Of a stretch of DNA of 64,000 bases, positions 34,167 through 44,761 are shown one piece after another. A model generated the notes under the pieces. The model was not told the DNA's origin. It ran no database searches and saw nothing but the letters and a program-made list of their open reading frames with translations. The position numbers and the translations under genes are program-made. The DNA lies in contig OX424569.1 in assembly GCA_949152475.1 (NCBI GenBank), positions 20,435,170 to 20,499,169 on the forward strand, read 5' to 3'. The stretch is from Terebella lapidaria. Its lineage: Eukaryota; Annelida; Polychaeta; Terebellida; Terebellidae. Position 1 is the stretch's first letter. Each line of letters starts with the position of its first letter.

Positions 34167-35577
34167 AATAATCTGCATATATCATTTCCTATATGTTCAT
34201 AACTGATTCCTAAGCTGTAAAGTCGATAACAAGCGAGATATTAGCCATTTTGTCCTATGACCTTGAAAATGCCATCAAAGGTCAAATTCAAGGTCATCAG
34301 AATATTCAGCATATATCATTTCCTATATGTCCACAATTGATTCCTAAGCTGTAGAGTCGATAATAAGCGAGATATCAGCCATTTTGTGCTCTGACCTTGA
34401 AATTGAGGTCAGAGGTCAAATCCAAGGTCACGAGAATATTCAGCATATATCATTTCCTATATGTTCACAATTGATTCCTAAGATGTAAAGTCGATAATAA
34501 GCGAGATATTAGCCATTTTGTCATGTGACCTTGAAAATAAGGTCAAAGGTCAAATTCAAGGTCACGAGAATATTCAGCATATATCATTTCCTATATGTTC
34601 ACAATTGATTTCTAAGCTGTAAAGTCGATAATAAGCGAGATATTAGCCATTTTGTGCTCTGACCTTGAACCCGAGGTCAAAGGTCAAATTCAAGGTCACG
34701 ACAATGTTCGGCATATATCATTTCCTATATGTCCACAATTGATTCCTAGTCTCTAATCTCAATATTAAGTGAGATATTATGGCTTAATGTGTCCCATTAT
34801 AAAGCATAGGAGAATTTAACATGGGAAAGTCCCATTTGGGCAGAGTTTGGGCCCAAAATGGCCCACTTCGAGCGATTCAAGGGCAACGAAATTTATACAT
34901 GTCACAGGGGTACATATGAGGAGTGTTATGCATCAATACAAAAAAAAGTTACTGAACAGATTTTGAGAAAACGACCGTCAAAGTCCAAAATTGGCCATTT
35001 TTCGACGAAAACGGCCGCTCTGACCTTGAAACCGAGGTCAGAGGTCAAATTCAAGGTCACGACAATATTCAGCATATATCATTTCCTATATGTCCACAAT
35101 TGATTCCTAGTCTCTAATCTCAATATTAAGTGAGATATAAGACATAATGTGTCCCATTATAAAGCATAGGAGAATTTAACATGGGAAAGTCCCATTTGGG
35201 CCGAGTTTGGCCCAAAATGGCCCACTTCGAGCGATTCAAGCGCAACGAAACTTATACACATCACAGGAGTATATATGAGGAGTGTTGTGTATCAAAAAGA
35301 AAAAAAGTTACTGAACAGTTTTTGAGAAAATGGCCGCCAAAGTCCAAAATCAGGCATTTTTCGACGAAAACGGCCGCCATTTTGAAAAAAATGCGAAAAT
35401 CAAAAAACTAAAAAATACCTCCCTCTCGTAATATATTTAGGCATTTTTGTGCAAAATTTCAGAAAAATCGGATCGTAAACTTTAAAGATAAAATTGTTTA
35501 CGGACGGACGACGGACGGACGCCGGACGCAACGCCATGGCAATAGGTTATCGGACCATAGGTCCGGTAACCTAAAAA

Positions 35578-35752
35578 CTAAAAAATACCTCCCTCTCGAA
35601 ATATTTTAAAGCATTTTTGTGCAAAATTTCAGGAAGATTTGATTATAAGCTTTAAAGATATGGATGTTGACGGACGACGGACGACGGACGATGACGACGG
35701 ACGCAACGCCACGGCAATAGGTTATCGGACCAAAGGTCCGGTAACCTAAAAA
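35578..35752 (+). mobile_element. Extra stacked HINE-A 3' end
   Basis: A second distal module begins directly after the terminus at 35577 (ctaaaaaatacctccctctc) and runs through gacggacgacgg to hairpin GGTTATCGGACC-AAA-GGTCCGGTAACC and TAAAAA at 35752. Confidence 0.8.
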
Positions 35753-36026
35753 TTGAATAGTACATAAATATATACCCCAAAACTATGACCCCTCTTTCAA
35801 ATATTTACATGTACATCATAGAAGATGCGAAAAATATCAAGAATATGCACCCAGCAACAACACATGCTGGGTTGATACAATTACAATGATTGTTCTTCAA
35901 GAGATATAATTGGAATGTAATCAAACGACATGTACTGATGTACTGGTACATATGGCATACAGCACCATATGTCAGAGTATTTTATAGTTATTAAGAACTA
36001 TCAATCCCACCCACACCAGAGGGGTC

Positions 36027-36079
36027 ATGCTACTGTATAGCATACCCACCCCAACGTGTCCACCCATTACGGGTGGACA
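36027..36079 (-). repeat. Two hairpins in the Helentron 3' region
   Basis: TGTCCACCC-ATTAC-GGGTGGACA (36057-36079, 9-bp stem) and ATGCTA-CTGTA-TAGCAT (36027-36043). They lie 100-150 nt downstream of the stop codon on the minus strand. Helentrons carry a stem-loop near the 3' end, so the larger one is a candidate terminator hairpin. Confidence 0.55.
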
Positions 36080-36178
36080 TGTTTCCCATCATTTTGGAGG
36101 GGCCAGGCTGTACTCTATAAACTGCCATTACCCGTATGTGGCGCCTGAATCATACAAGTACATGTACTTTGAATATTT

Positions 36179-36850
36179 CTATATTTCATTGATGCATGCA
36201 ACTATTGCTTTGTGATCAGACCAAGGACATTCTAATGTAGTCGTAGATATAGAGTCCATGTTTGTGAATATTAAATCTAATGTTGAGCCATGATCTGTTG
36301 TTGGTGAATCCATTATGCTGATACAATTGAAAGTATTGTTCATATATTGTTCTAGACCAGCATGTGACTTGTCACGATGATCAAAGTTAAAATCTCCCAA
36401 AATAACTAGATTGATTGTGGGGTCAACAATACGCAATAATTCTTTCGTCATTATACCTTTGAACATCTCAAATGAAAATGCAGGCGATCTGTATAAAAGC
36501 ACTATTTGAACAGGATTGGACAAGTCACCGGTTTTGATAAAAGTGAATTCCAATGACACAGAACTGAAGTGGCTGAAGATAAGAAAATGGTCAGATTGCT
36601 TCTTTTGGACAAGAGAAAGCAAACCATGATGAGGTCTACATAGTGATGTGCTGTCCATTGCTTCGTCATTTCTGAGAGGAATGAAATTATCAAAGCTATA
36701 ACTAACATCTGGATCATTTTCAGTTAACCTGGATTCTGCAAATGAAACAACATCAGCATATATAAAATTTGCATCTGCCATTATATCTTGAAAATGAGCA
36801 TGAACTGATCGTGCATTATGAAAGACGATCTTGAGGGTGTTTGTGATCAT
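36179..36850 (-). pseudogene. Helentron C-terminal endonuclease (EEP) domain
   Basis: Continuation of the helicase frame. After MITNTLKIVFHNARSVHAHF come FAESRLTENDPDVSYS, LLYRSPAF, the catalytic LGDFNFD, HGSTLDLIFTN and PWSDHKAIVACINEI, then stop. These match the apurinic-like endonuclease/exonuclease/phosphatase domain of non-LTR retrotransposons, which Helentrons acquired at the C-terminus of Rep-helicase. This segment reads without interruption from about 37180 to 36179. All the expected Asp, Asn and His motif residues appear present, so the domain itself looks intact although the upstream protein is broken. Confidence 0.85.
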
Positions 36851-39720
36851 CTGATACAGGGGTGTATAGCAGAACTTAACAGCAGCATCTTGTCTTAGTC
36901 TCTCCAATTCTTTTGTAACAGCATCACACGTTGCTATTTTGTCTTCATTCAGTTCTAAGATATGGAGATTTGCAATATTCTGTGCTCTACTCAGTGCCAC
37001 ATAATGAATATGGTCTCTTCGAGTTAACCCCAGGTGAACAACAACCTTTGGCAATGTTTCTCCTTGAGCTTTGTGAACTGTTTTGGCTGCTGCAGACCTT
37101 AGAGGAAACTGTATTCGGACAGCATGTACATTTTTCCGCACAGTAAACTTTCGCTTAATGTCGAAAATTGGTGTCCATTCTGGTGAAATTTGGGAAGAAT
37201 ATAATGCTCGATATTTTCGTCTCTGATCTTTGCCAATTTTTTGTTATCAAAGTGGACCCACAAAATACTTGGCCTTGTTGTGGTGTTCATCTTATATTCA
37301 ATATGTTTTAGGACACAACCAGAGCCATTTGTTAGCCCATCATCAACAGATATATTTGCAACAACCTCATAACGTAATCCGGGTGACACTCTAAGAGGAT
37401 TGTGTAAGCCTGCTGTCCTAGTTGGATCAGTAGTTACTGTCAGAATTACTTTTTTCTTTGACATCATTTGCAAAATCACCTAAAATAGAATCTAAAGCAG
37501 GTATAGTCACTTTTCGGTTCAAACTTATGTCAAAGAGAGAACTGAATTTGTTCACCATTGCATTAGTTGTGAATAAATGAGGTAAGTCAAGTAATTTGGA
37601 CTCGTCTTCTGGTTCGCATTGTCTTTCTTTTAGTGTGTCAATATCATTCTGAGTATGTTTACCTTCTCGCAAGCGATTCAGCAATAACGCAAACTGCTGG
37701 TCATCTTTCTGTCTCATGATCTCATCAAGTTCAAAAGCAGAGAAATGCTCCTTCCACAGATTTGTTGCGAGTGGTCCATATCCAGAAGTCAAGTCTTTGA
37801 ATATCCAACCATCACCTACTGGCTGTAACTGACACAAGTCGCCAATTAGTATCATGTGGACTCCACCAAAGACCTTGGTATTTCCTTTGATTTGCTGCAA
37901 TCTTAGGTTTATGAAATTAAAGCTGCTGCCTTCGAACGTTTGCAATATTTTTTTTCAAAAACAATTTTTTGTTAAACACATCTAATGCAATATAACAAAA
38001 GGTGTGCTCAATCATTTTGACGATTGCAGTCCGTCCGAGTTGTCTTTTCATCCGTTCTAGTGCCCATTTTGTACCGGTTTTGTAAATAAACAAACGAAGT
38101 GTATCCATCAAACCCGAATGTAAACAAATGCTCAAATCGCGCCTAAAAGTCCACATCGAGTACATTTTCCAGTTCGTATGTGCATATATAGTGTAACTGT
38201 GAGACAATAATCAGTGATATACCATGATGTCCGTGGAATTGTCAGTCTATCTCGCAATTCTTTGCTTTGTTTACATCTGCGTGTGATGGATACAGTTCCT
38301 GTATTTACGCGCGAACCGCCGGTTCAAATGAGCGAAATGTCCCTGAGGAATGGTTATTTTCATTACATTCGATGTATGTTTCATTCAGTTAGTTTAGCAT
38401 GTTTAATATGAAATATAGTTTTAAAAAAATATTGACTGGTTTCGAAGGCAGCTGCTTTAAGCATGTCATGGCCGACCATAGATACTTCATCAATGAACAC
38501 TACAGAAAGATTTCGATACTTTGTTCGAAGAGTGTTCAGCTTTTCCATGTCTAGTGGTTTACAAACTTTATAACCTTGACTCACTGGTAGGAACAGTGCG
38601 GAATGTAAAGTTGTTCCATGGATACCGAAAGCAGCTTTACCAGTTGGAGCACAGAGGAGTATTCGGCAATCGAGTGGATTTTCACCTTCACAAGAACAAA
38701 GGTAACGATGTAGTGTTTGATATAATGTATTGGTAACTACCGATTTTCCAACACCGGCGCCGCCAGTCAATATAACCCTTAATGGCTCTTCTTTGGTTTT
38801 TATCCAGTGGACAACGTGTAAAAAAAATTCTTTGTTTTCGATTGAGAGACCGGACTAATTGCAAATATTCCGCTTGAGGAAGTCTATTCGGTATGGATAT
38901 CTCATTGGCCACTGAACTTGTTGATCCAATAGTATCACCTAAAAAATCAGATTGCATTTGTGAGCATTGATTCAGGTCAAAATATATGTATTTTGTGCTT
39001 TCTGTTGAACCAGTACCTTCATCTAAGGCATTTTCTTCTTGGGCACCAGGTATAAGATTGTCATAGACTTCTTCGTCATGAAAGTTATGGGATTTTTCAG
39101 CAACCTCATCTATTATTTCTGTGTAGTTTGCATAGTCTCGGTACTTTTGACCAATTGCTTGTTCAACTGCTTTGAAATGTGCCTCGTACGTGTCAAATGT
39201 TCCCAACAGATCTTTGTCTTCATTTCTCAATGGTAAGAACAGCATCAGCTTTTCCCCGACAGAAATTTTCATAGTCTGACCTGCGGTTATAATTTACAAA
39301 TCGAATGACCTTTGGTTTGGCTCTTTTTGTGAATAGTGTACCATTTGGCAATGCTAAAATGATATTCCCCTTTCTGTTGTTTTCATCATTTTCTTTGTTA
39401 TCAAGTTCATTGTTATCATCATAAATATCAGCTTCTTTGTCAACGGCAGGACCCTCATCCTCTGTGGCATTTTGTTTAGGTTTGGTACCATTATACTGAA
39501 CATTCAATTTCGATACATAATCTGCAAGACACCAATTTTCTAATTGTCTAGGACGTTTACTATATCTGTCGATGATATTATGGTTTCAACGTCTGTTGAT
39601 TCTTCATCCAATTCTTCCAAATCATTTTTACTTTTCAATAAAAAAATTCGGTCTGTGTGTGGTGATGTGTTTATGAATATTACATCTCTGGTACATTTTG
39701 AAAGTGGTAACTGCAAAACA
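36851..39720 (-). pseudogene. Helentron PIF1-like helicase region, frameshifted
   Basis: Post-Rep linker and SF1B helicase. N to C: LPLSKCTRDVIFIN (39690), RYSKRPRQLENWCLADYV (39540), LMLFLPLRNEDKDLLGTF (39240), Walker A GGAGVGKSVV (38760), CAPTGKAAFGIHGTTLHSA (38640), Walker B VVFIDEVSMVGHDML (38490), INLRLQQIKG (37910), LIGDLCQLQPV (37840), ELDEIMRQKDDQQF (37730), VDDGLTNGSG (37330), PLRSAAAKTVHKAQGET (37090) and HYVALSRAQNIANLHI (36990). Frameshifts lie near 39580, 39250, 38820 (in an A8 run), 37450 (in an A6 run) and 37180. A 536-bp MITE separates Walker B from the next motif. Motifs on both sides of each break are canonical, so decay is recent. Confidence 0.88.
37921..38456. mobile_element. 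TTAA-target MITE inside the helicase
   Basis: TTAA occurs on both sides (37917-37920 and 38457-38460). The ends are inverse: AGCTGCTGCCTTCGAACGTT from the left and AGCAGCTGCCTTCGAAACCA from the right, followed in both by a CAATATTTTTTT stretch. Removing 540 bp (element plus one TTAA) restores the helicase reading GHDMLNFINLRLQQIKG in frame. TTAA duplication is the hallmark of piggyBac-type elements. It is non-coding, with a class assignment from the target site only. Confidence 0.88.
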
Positions 39721-39722
39721 AG

Positions 39723-41389
39723 TTACACAGCTTCTTGAGCACAAACTTCTACACTCTTTAGAAACATATTTCCAATGTGCCGAACACTTTCTTTTATGTC
39801 CATATTGCCTGCTCTGGTTTCTTTGCATGCTCGATCTAATAATGCACTCATTCCCTTCTGAGACTTGTTGATATAATTGACAATATACATCGCACATGCA
39901 TAGGGATCTAATATGAACTGCAGATCATGATTGGCCTTCCAGGCTGATAGTAATTGTTTACAATAAGCATTTACCCTTATGCCACAAGGATCACGTTTCA
40001 AGTATATTTTAGCATCTGTTATGGAACTACGTATAGCTTTTATATACTGGGATTCTGTCATATGGAGCTCACGTAAGAATTCTTTAAATGATAATTTGAT
40101 ACCATCCTTATTATCAACTAACATCGCTTGAATTCTTTTAAGCCTTTCAGCATTTGAATCGGTACCATCTGAATCTGAATCAGTACCATCGATAGTGTTT
40201 GTTGTGTTATCCACAGGCATCAATATCATAGTTCTTGGCATTGGTGGTATCGGATACCCAAACCGACATATAGCTTTACCATATTTCCTACATGTTTTAG
40301 AGTGCCTGTGCATTTGACCCTTGAATATTTGTTCAGAATCAGCGACTCTACTGGAGCAATATATATAGACTGATCAATGAACTTTACTATTTCTGAGTTT
40401 TCACTTTCGCCAAAAACAGGTGCATTTTCTACCCACATAAGCATGTGAATGTGAGGTGAGCCTCTCTGTTGAAATTCTACTCGATAAAAGTAATCTGTTA
40501 TTTTCCCAATAGGAGTATGGTCACTTTTCAGGACTGAATTCATAAAAAGTGACACCCGATTGTTAAAATATCTAGCACATGTAACAGGGTCTGATTGTAA
40601 GAGCCTCGTTCGTTCTGTCCAGTCCATTTCCTCAATTTCAGCATTTGTATATTCTTTCTTGTCCACCAACTTTCCAATTATTCTAAGTAAATCTGGCCAG
40701 TTTGTGTCTGCTGCAGAAAAAGATGCAAACCATGTTGGCAAGCCAAGTTGTCGTATCATTGCAAACACATCCTTCTTTCTTTTTTCGAGGTATGCTGGGG
40801 AATTTCTAATGGATTTGAAAATGTAAAAGCCCTCATCTAAATTTACTAAATCTTTGAATGCATCTGGTCTCAATAAAGCACCGGCAGTCATTTGTTTAGA
40901 ACCCATTTTGCATCTACGAACTGCAAGTCCTATTTTATCTTTAACTTGCTTCAACTGATTCTTTTTCATCTTGTAAAATAAATTGGGCACGGACATAGCT
41001 ACTCTACGATCTTCGGAACGGAGCTCCCATTTACAAATGTCACTGTAATGCACAGGCCTTTCTCTTTCAGAATTATCAGGACGTTTCTGACCACAAAAAA
41101 TTGTTGGGAAAGCTAAATATTCCGAATTTTCATCTTGAAACATGGCAATGGGTGTCTGGTCTTCTCCAGGAGCAAATGTGTAGACTTTGGTATCATCAAA
41201 TGTGTCCCCATCATCTAGTAGTGTGTCCATGTTACCCATGACTTGTTCTCGCTCATCAAGTTCACTGAAATTGTCATCGTCATCGCTACAAGTGTTGTGT
41301 TGGGGAGGCTGATCATTATCTTCTTGTGTTATATTGGCATCATCATCTTTTAATATATGTGTTGCCAAACCAGTCAATTCCAATGTCAC
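39723..41389 (-). pseudogene. Helentron Rep (HUH) nuclease region
   Basis: Rolling-circle initiator. N to C: GALLRPDAFKDLVNLDEGFY, GLPTWFASFSAADTNWPDLL, DPVTCARYFNNRVSLFM, the two-His motif FQQRGSPHIHMLMWVENAP (about 40440), MHRHSKTCRKYGKAICRFGY (about 40290), and the tyrosine-bearing DPYACAMYIVNYINKSQKG (about 39870). It ends at EVCAQEAV, where a TAA stop (39723-39725) replaces the Tyr codon expected in the family motif QEAVY. A frameshift near 40310 splits CTGTLKHVG from the correct HRHSKTCRK frame. Another near 41350-41389 separates it from the upstream DUF6570-like segment. Acidic linker DDDDNFSELDEREQ near the start. Confidence 0.9.
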
Positions 41390-42240
41390 TGTCAGTGGTT
41401 ATTTTGTTAGTCCATTCATCATCAAAAGAAATGTCCTCAGCTTGGTATAGGGGGCTGGTATCCAGTAGGTATTTAACAGCATTCAACACTTTTTGTGGGC
41501 GTACATTTTCTGTAAACACTGAGCTGGCATAAGACACTTTCTTTTTAAGTTGCACAGAAATTGTTCTGCTTTCAGACAAATTTCTCGGTAGAGTACTTAT
41601 AGTTGGTTCTATATCACAGGGAACATTGACAATATTACCACGAATTGACAGCTGACCACCTCTGGGTAATTCTCTGATTTGCATGAAAGGAATACGCAAT
41701 GTGACAAGCCTTTCTTCAAGGAAGAAAAGGTCTAGTTCCTTTGGTTTCTCGGGAAACACCATGTTATTTGCCATAGAGAGTTTGGGAATTTTACCAGATT
41801 TTATTGATCCATAACAAGTTTTACATATCCATTCTCCTGGAGTGTCCGTATCATCACAAAAATTTAAAATACATTTTTCAACCAGAATTTTGTCAGACAA
41901 AGACAACAGAATTCTGAACGATTTTTGAACAGCTTCTCTAAAACAAGTTTGACGACAACAACAACATACATAAACGGGACCCTCTGCTATTTTGACATGG
42001 AAGTTTTCAATGCAATCATCCAAGCTATTTCCGAATTGTTTTTGCCTTTTGGAATAATTTTCACGATACACGAAATCAGGGAACTTTCGTTTCTGTGACT
42101 TTCTCTTTCTGTCATTTCGTTGTTCAACTTTTTTGTTTGATTGATTCAGACGTTTTTGTTTTTTGGCAATACATTCAGTTTCTTTGAAAAAATCACATTT
42201 TCTTTTTTGTTGCTTTTGCCACCTTTCTCTGGTTTTTTCC
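41343..42240 (-). pseudogene. Helentron DUF6570-like region
   Basis: Segment between the charged repeats and Rep: VYVCCCCRQTCFREAVQK, then ICKTCYGSIKSGKIPKLSMA, FFLEERLVTLRIPFMQIREL, GGQLSIRGNIVNVPCDI and ISTLPRNLSESRTI. This is the cysteine-containing N-terminal region common to Helitron proteins (DUF6570-like; from memory of the family). The CCCC and CKTC clusters suggest metal binding. It is open from 42497 to 41343, and the frame is then lost near 41350. Confidence 0.75.
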
Positions 42241-43010
42241 TTACATCCGAACTCTTCATCTGTTCTCACTTCACGTTTCTCTGTCTTTTCTACATCTCTG
42301 AACACTTCGTCCATTCTAGATTTACGTTTCTGAGACCTTTCTCTTGTTCGTTCCTCATCTCGAAACTCTTTGTTTGTTCTCACTCTAAGTTTCTCTGTCT
42401 TTTCTTTTTCTCTGAACACTTCATCCATTCTAGATTTACGTTTCTGAGACCTTTCTCTTGTTCGTTCTTCATCTTGAAACTCTTTGTTTGTTCTCACACT
42501 ATGTTTCTCTGTCTTTTATTTTTCTCTGAACACTTTGTCGATTCTAGATGTACGTTTTTGAGACCATTCTTTGGTTCGTTCCTTATCTCTCAACTCTTCG
42601 TCTGTTCTCAATATATGTCTCTGTCTCTTTTCTTTTTCTCTGGACACTTCTTCCATTCTAGATGAACGTTTCTGAGACCTTTCTCCTGTTCGTTCCTCAT
42701 CTCGAAACTCTTTGTTTGTTCTCACTATACGTTTCTCTGTCTTTTCTTTTTCTCTGAACACTTTGTCGATTCTTGATGTACGTTTTTGAGACCTTTCTTT
42801 CGTTCGTTCCTGATCTCTCAACTCTTCGTCTGTTCTCACTATACGTTTCTGCATCTTTTTTTTTCTCTCTCAACACTTTGTCCATCCTAGATGTACGTTT
42901 TCGAGACCTTTCTTTGGTTCGTTCCTTATCTCTGAACTCTTCGTCTGTTCTCACTATACGTTTCTGATCTCGTTCCCTTGTTCGTTCTTCATCTCGGAAC
43001 TTTTCATTTT
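42240..43010 (-). pseudogene. Helentron charged ~37-residue repeats, frameshift and stop
   Basis: About seven tandem units of roughly 37 residues (111 bp). Consensus pieces are VRTNKEFRDEERTRERSQKR and KSRMDEVFREKEKTEKR. The region is extremely rich in K, R and E and predicted by eye to be helical. It carries a frameshift near 42860 in an A-rich run (reading becomes KKKDAETYSENRRR) and a TAA at 42516-42518 that is GAA in sister units. Internal repetition probably evolves by slippage, so copy number may differ between elements. Confidence 0.8.
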
Positions 43011-44382
43011 GTCGATATCCCTTCTTCATGTTCTTGAAGTAAAGCTTCCTTTTTTTGTCTTTTGTTGGGCCTATAGTTTTCTTTTTTGTTGTGAAAAGTT
43101 TGGCCTTTTCAGCTTGGTCATCCATGTAATTTCGCATTGATATATCAGTGATAGTTTTCAGAGTGTTAATCTCTTCTGAATGAATTGCCACTGGTTGTAT
43201 TTCAAATGGAAAATCTCTAGTGGTTTGAGAAGCCACATCTAGAAGGTGTGAACACAACATTTCCATGCTTCTAAATTTAAGCATTACTGCCTGGCAAGAC
43301 TCAGCTAGTCGTCCGTTACAATCTCTTGCATGAGAGTCAATTAACACATAATGTCTGCCAGATTTTGCTACTGCTACACAATTGCTCCCAATCATCAAGA
43401 GAACATACTTCGCTTGTACCAGACCATCAGCTACCGCATTTCGTAGACTAAACCCAAACTCATGAGGGAATTCTGGACTGCCACATATGCCACTTATACG
43501 ATCCAACAATGTCAGCTTAAAGTGCAAATTCCACATATCAAACTCGGCTGGCAATTCTTCAAAATTTAAATAGACATTTATGAGTTTTTCATGAAGCACT
43601 AAATCCTCAATAACTTTTCTGTAGATGTAATCTCCCTTGTTGAGTACATCATTCATTTCACCACATGTTAGCATCTTTGAATTGTTGGTCTGTAGTTTGC
43701 ACAATGCAGCCTGAGAATTACATGTACATTGTCTACCGCGACTTACTTCGGGAAAATGAACATCACCTTGATGGAATGAGCCACGAACACTTTGTTGATG
43801 ATATTTCACACTCCTAGGTCTGGCTTTTACAGTGCTTGATGTTCGAACAGGCACAAAATTATCCGACTGTTGCCGAGAAGCATTCGTAGTGAAAGAGGTA
43901 GAAGGCTCAGCTGGAGTGTTCACATTATCAAAAAAACTGCTGAAGGAACGCACAGATTGGTCATTATAAGGTAATTTAGATCGACATTCACCATTGGAAA
44001 TCGAAAATTGTGAGTTTTTCTGAAAATTTGGCCAGCACTCTGCCTGATTTTCATGGATAGATTTGTTGTTTGTGCAAGAGGTATTTGAGATTCGAGATTC
44101 AGATTCGACATTTTGACATTGAGGCAGCTTTTGTCGATATAGTGGTTGTTTTTTAACGAGGTTACCCTCCTCATTGAATGGTTGTTTTTTCACGAGGTTA
44201 CCCTCCTCTTGAGGTTTTGAATCCTCTCGCGGTTCTTTGTGCACGAGGTAACCACCCCCGAGTTTGTTGACGGGGTAACTGTCCGCGGGGGCTCCCAGAG
44301 CACCCACACCCGGAACGTCGTCCTCGTCTGCTCGCGGCGAACGCTCCGTCAGGCCCGTCGCCTCGTCGATTGCCCTCAGGTT
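43010..44382 (-). pseudogene. Helentron N-terminal cysteine-protease-like domain (exon 2)
   Basis: Exon 2 starts after a splice acceptor at 44383 and encodes NLRAIDEATGLTERSPRADE, a low-complexity linker with a tandem EEGNLVKKQP, and then a papain-fold-like domain. RGRQCTCNSQAALCKL carries the candidate catalytic Cys. GDYIYRKVIEDLVLHEKLIN and YVLLMIGSNCVAVAKSGRHY follow, with VLIDSHARDCNGR as candidate His/Asp. The layout resembles the OTU/C76-like protease domains at the N-terminus of some animal Helitron proteins. The role (processing or deubiquitination) is inferred, not shown. This part reads open throughout. Confidence 0.72.
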
Positions 44383-44678
44383 CTGCAACAGAAGAGATAG
44401 ATGAAAAAAAATTAAAAAAGGAAAATACATTACTATTTTACATTACTATGATTATAGTTGTTTTCTACTCATACATCTAACTACAGGATGGATTCTTGTG
44501 AATTGATGCAAAAAAGTATTGTCATTCTAGTCTACACAGTGGTTCATTTTAAGACCAAATTATCATGATTATATTATTCTATATGGATTAAGGCATAAAA
44601 CCATTAATCACATTCCATCTCTACAACATTCTGCAAATATTCAAACCTTATTAAAGACTTGGATTAACCAATACAAAC
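44383..44678 (-). other. Predicted intron in the Helentron gene
   Basis: Donor AAG|GTTTGTATTGG at 44679/44678. Acceptor TTTTCATCTATCTCTTCTG, TTGCAG|AAC at 44383/44382 with a long pyrimidine tract. Length 296 nt, phase 0, joining ARLAK to NLRAIDE. Confidence 0.75.
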
Positions 44679-44729
44679 CTTCGCCAACCTGGCACTTCTC
44701 TTCATAGCACTTGCCTTCTTCTTTCCCAT
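44679..44729 (-). pseudogene. Predicted Helentron exon 1
   Basis: ATG at 44729 encodes MGKKKASAMKRSARLAK (17 codons), a highly basic leader that could be a nuclear-localisation signal, ending at a good splice donor. Without this exon the downstream frame would have to start with an implausible hydrophobic stretch read from the intron. Further upstream exons could have been lost at the 44762 junction. Confidence 0.65.
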
Positions 44730-44761
44730 GTCGATGGAATTTGGACTCTGCAAAAAAAAAA

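Larger units (their letters stand above)
30827..35577 (+). mobile_element. HINE-A long form, split by a family B element
   Basis: 5' end TTAGGCC-GAG-GGCCAAAG, ATAGGTTACCGGACAATG. Satellite core at 30860-31744, then a 2.4-kb family B insertion (31745-34166). The core resumes at 34167 with taatctgcatatatcatttc in register. Two tail modules follow (34790-35020 and 35150-35420), then the microsatellite and terminal hairpin GGTTATCGGACC-ATA-GGTCCGGTAACC ending in CTAAAAA at 35577. Confidence 0.8.
35753..44761 (-). mobile_element. Helentron (Helitron2-type) element, inactivated
   Basis: Large rolling-circle transposon on the minus strand. Its coding order is Rep nuclease, PIF1-like helicase and C-terminal EEP endonuclease, the diagnostic Helentron arrangement, preceded by a cysteine-protease-like and a DUF6570-like region. 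Limits are set by HINE-A sequence on both sides: a 3' end at 35752 and a 5' end at 44762. The true termini were not identified. The presumed start codon lies only ~32 bp from the right edge, so some 5' sequence is probably missing. About seven frameshifts, two stop codons and one MITE insertion interrupt the reading frame. Confidence 0.85.

Noticed and set aside
42141..42665. 174-codon plus-strand frame opposite the charged repeats
   Set aside because: Antisense shadow of the K/E/R-rich Helentron repeats (Phe/Leu/Ser-rich translation).
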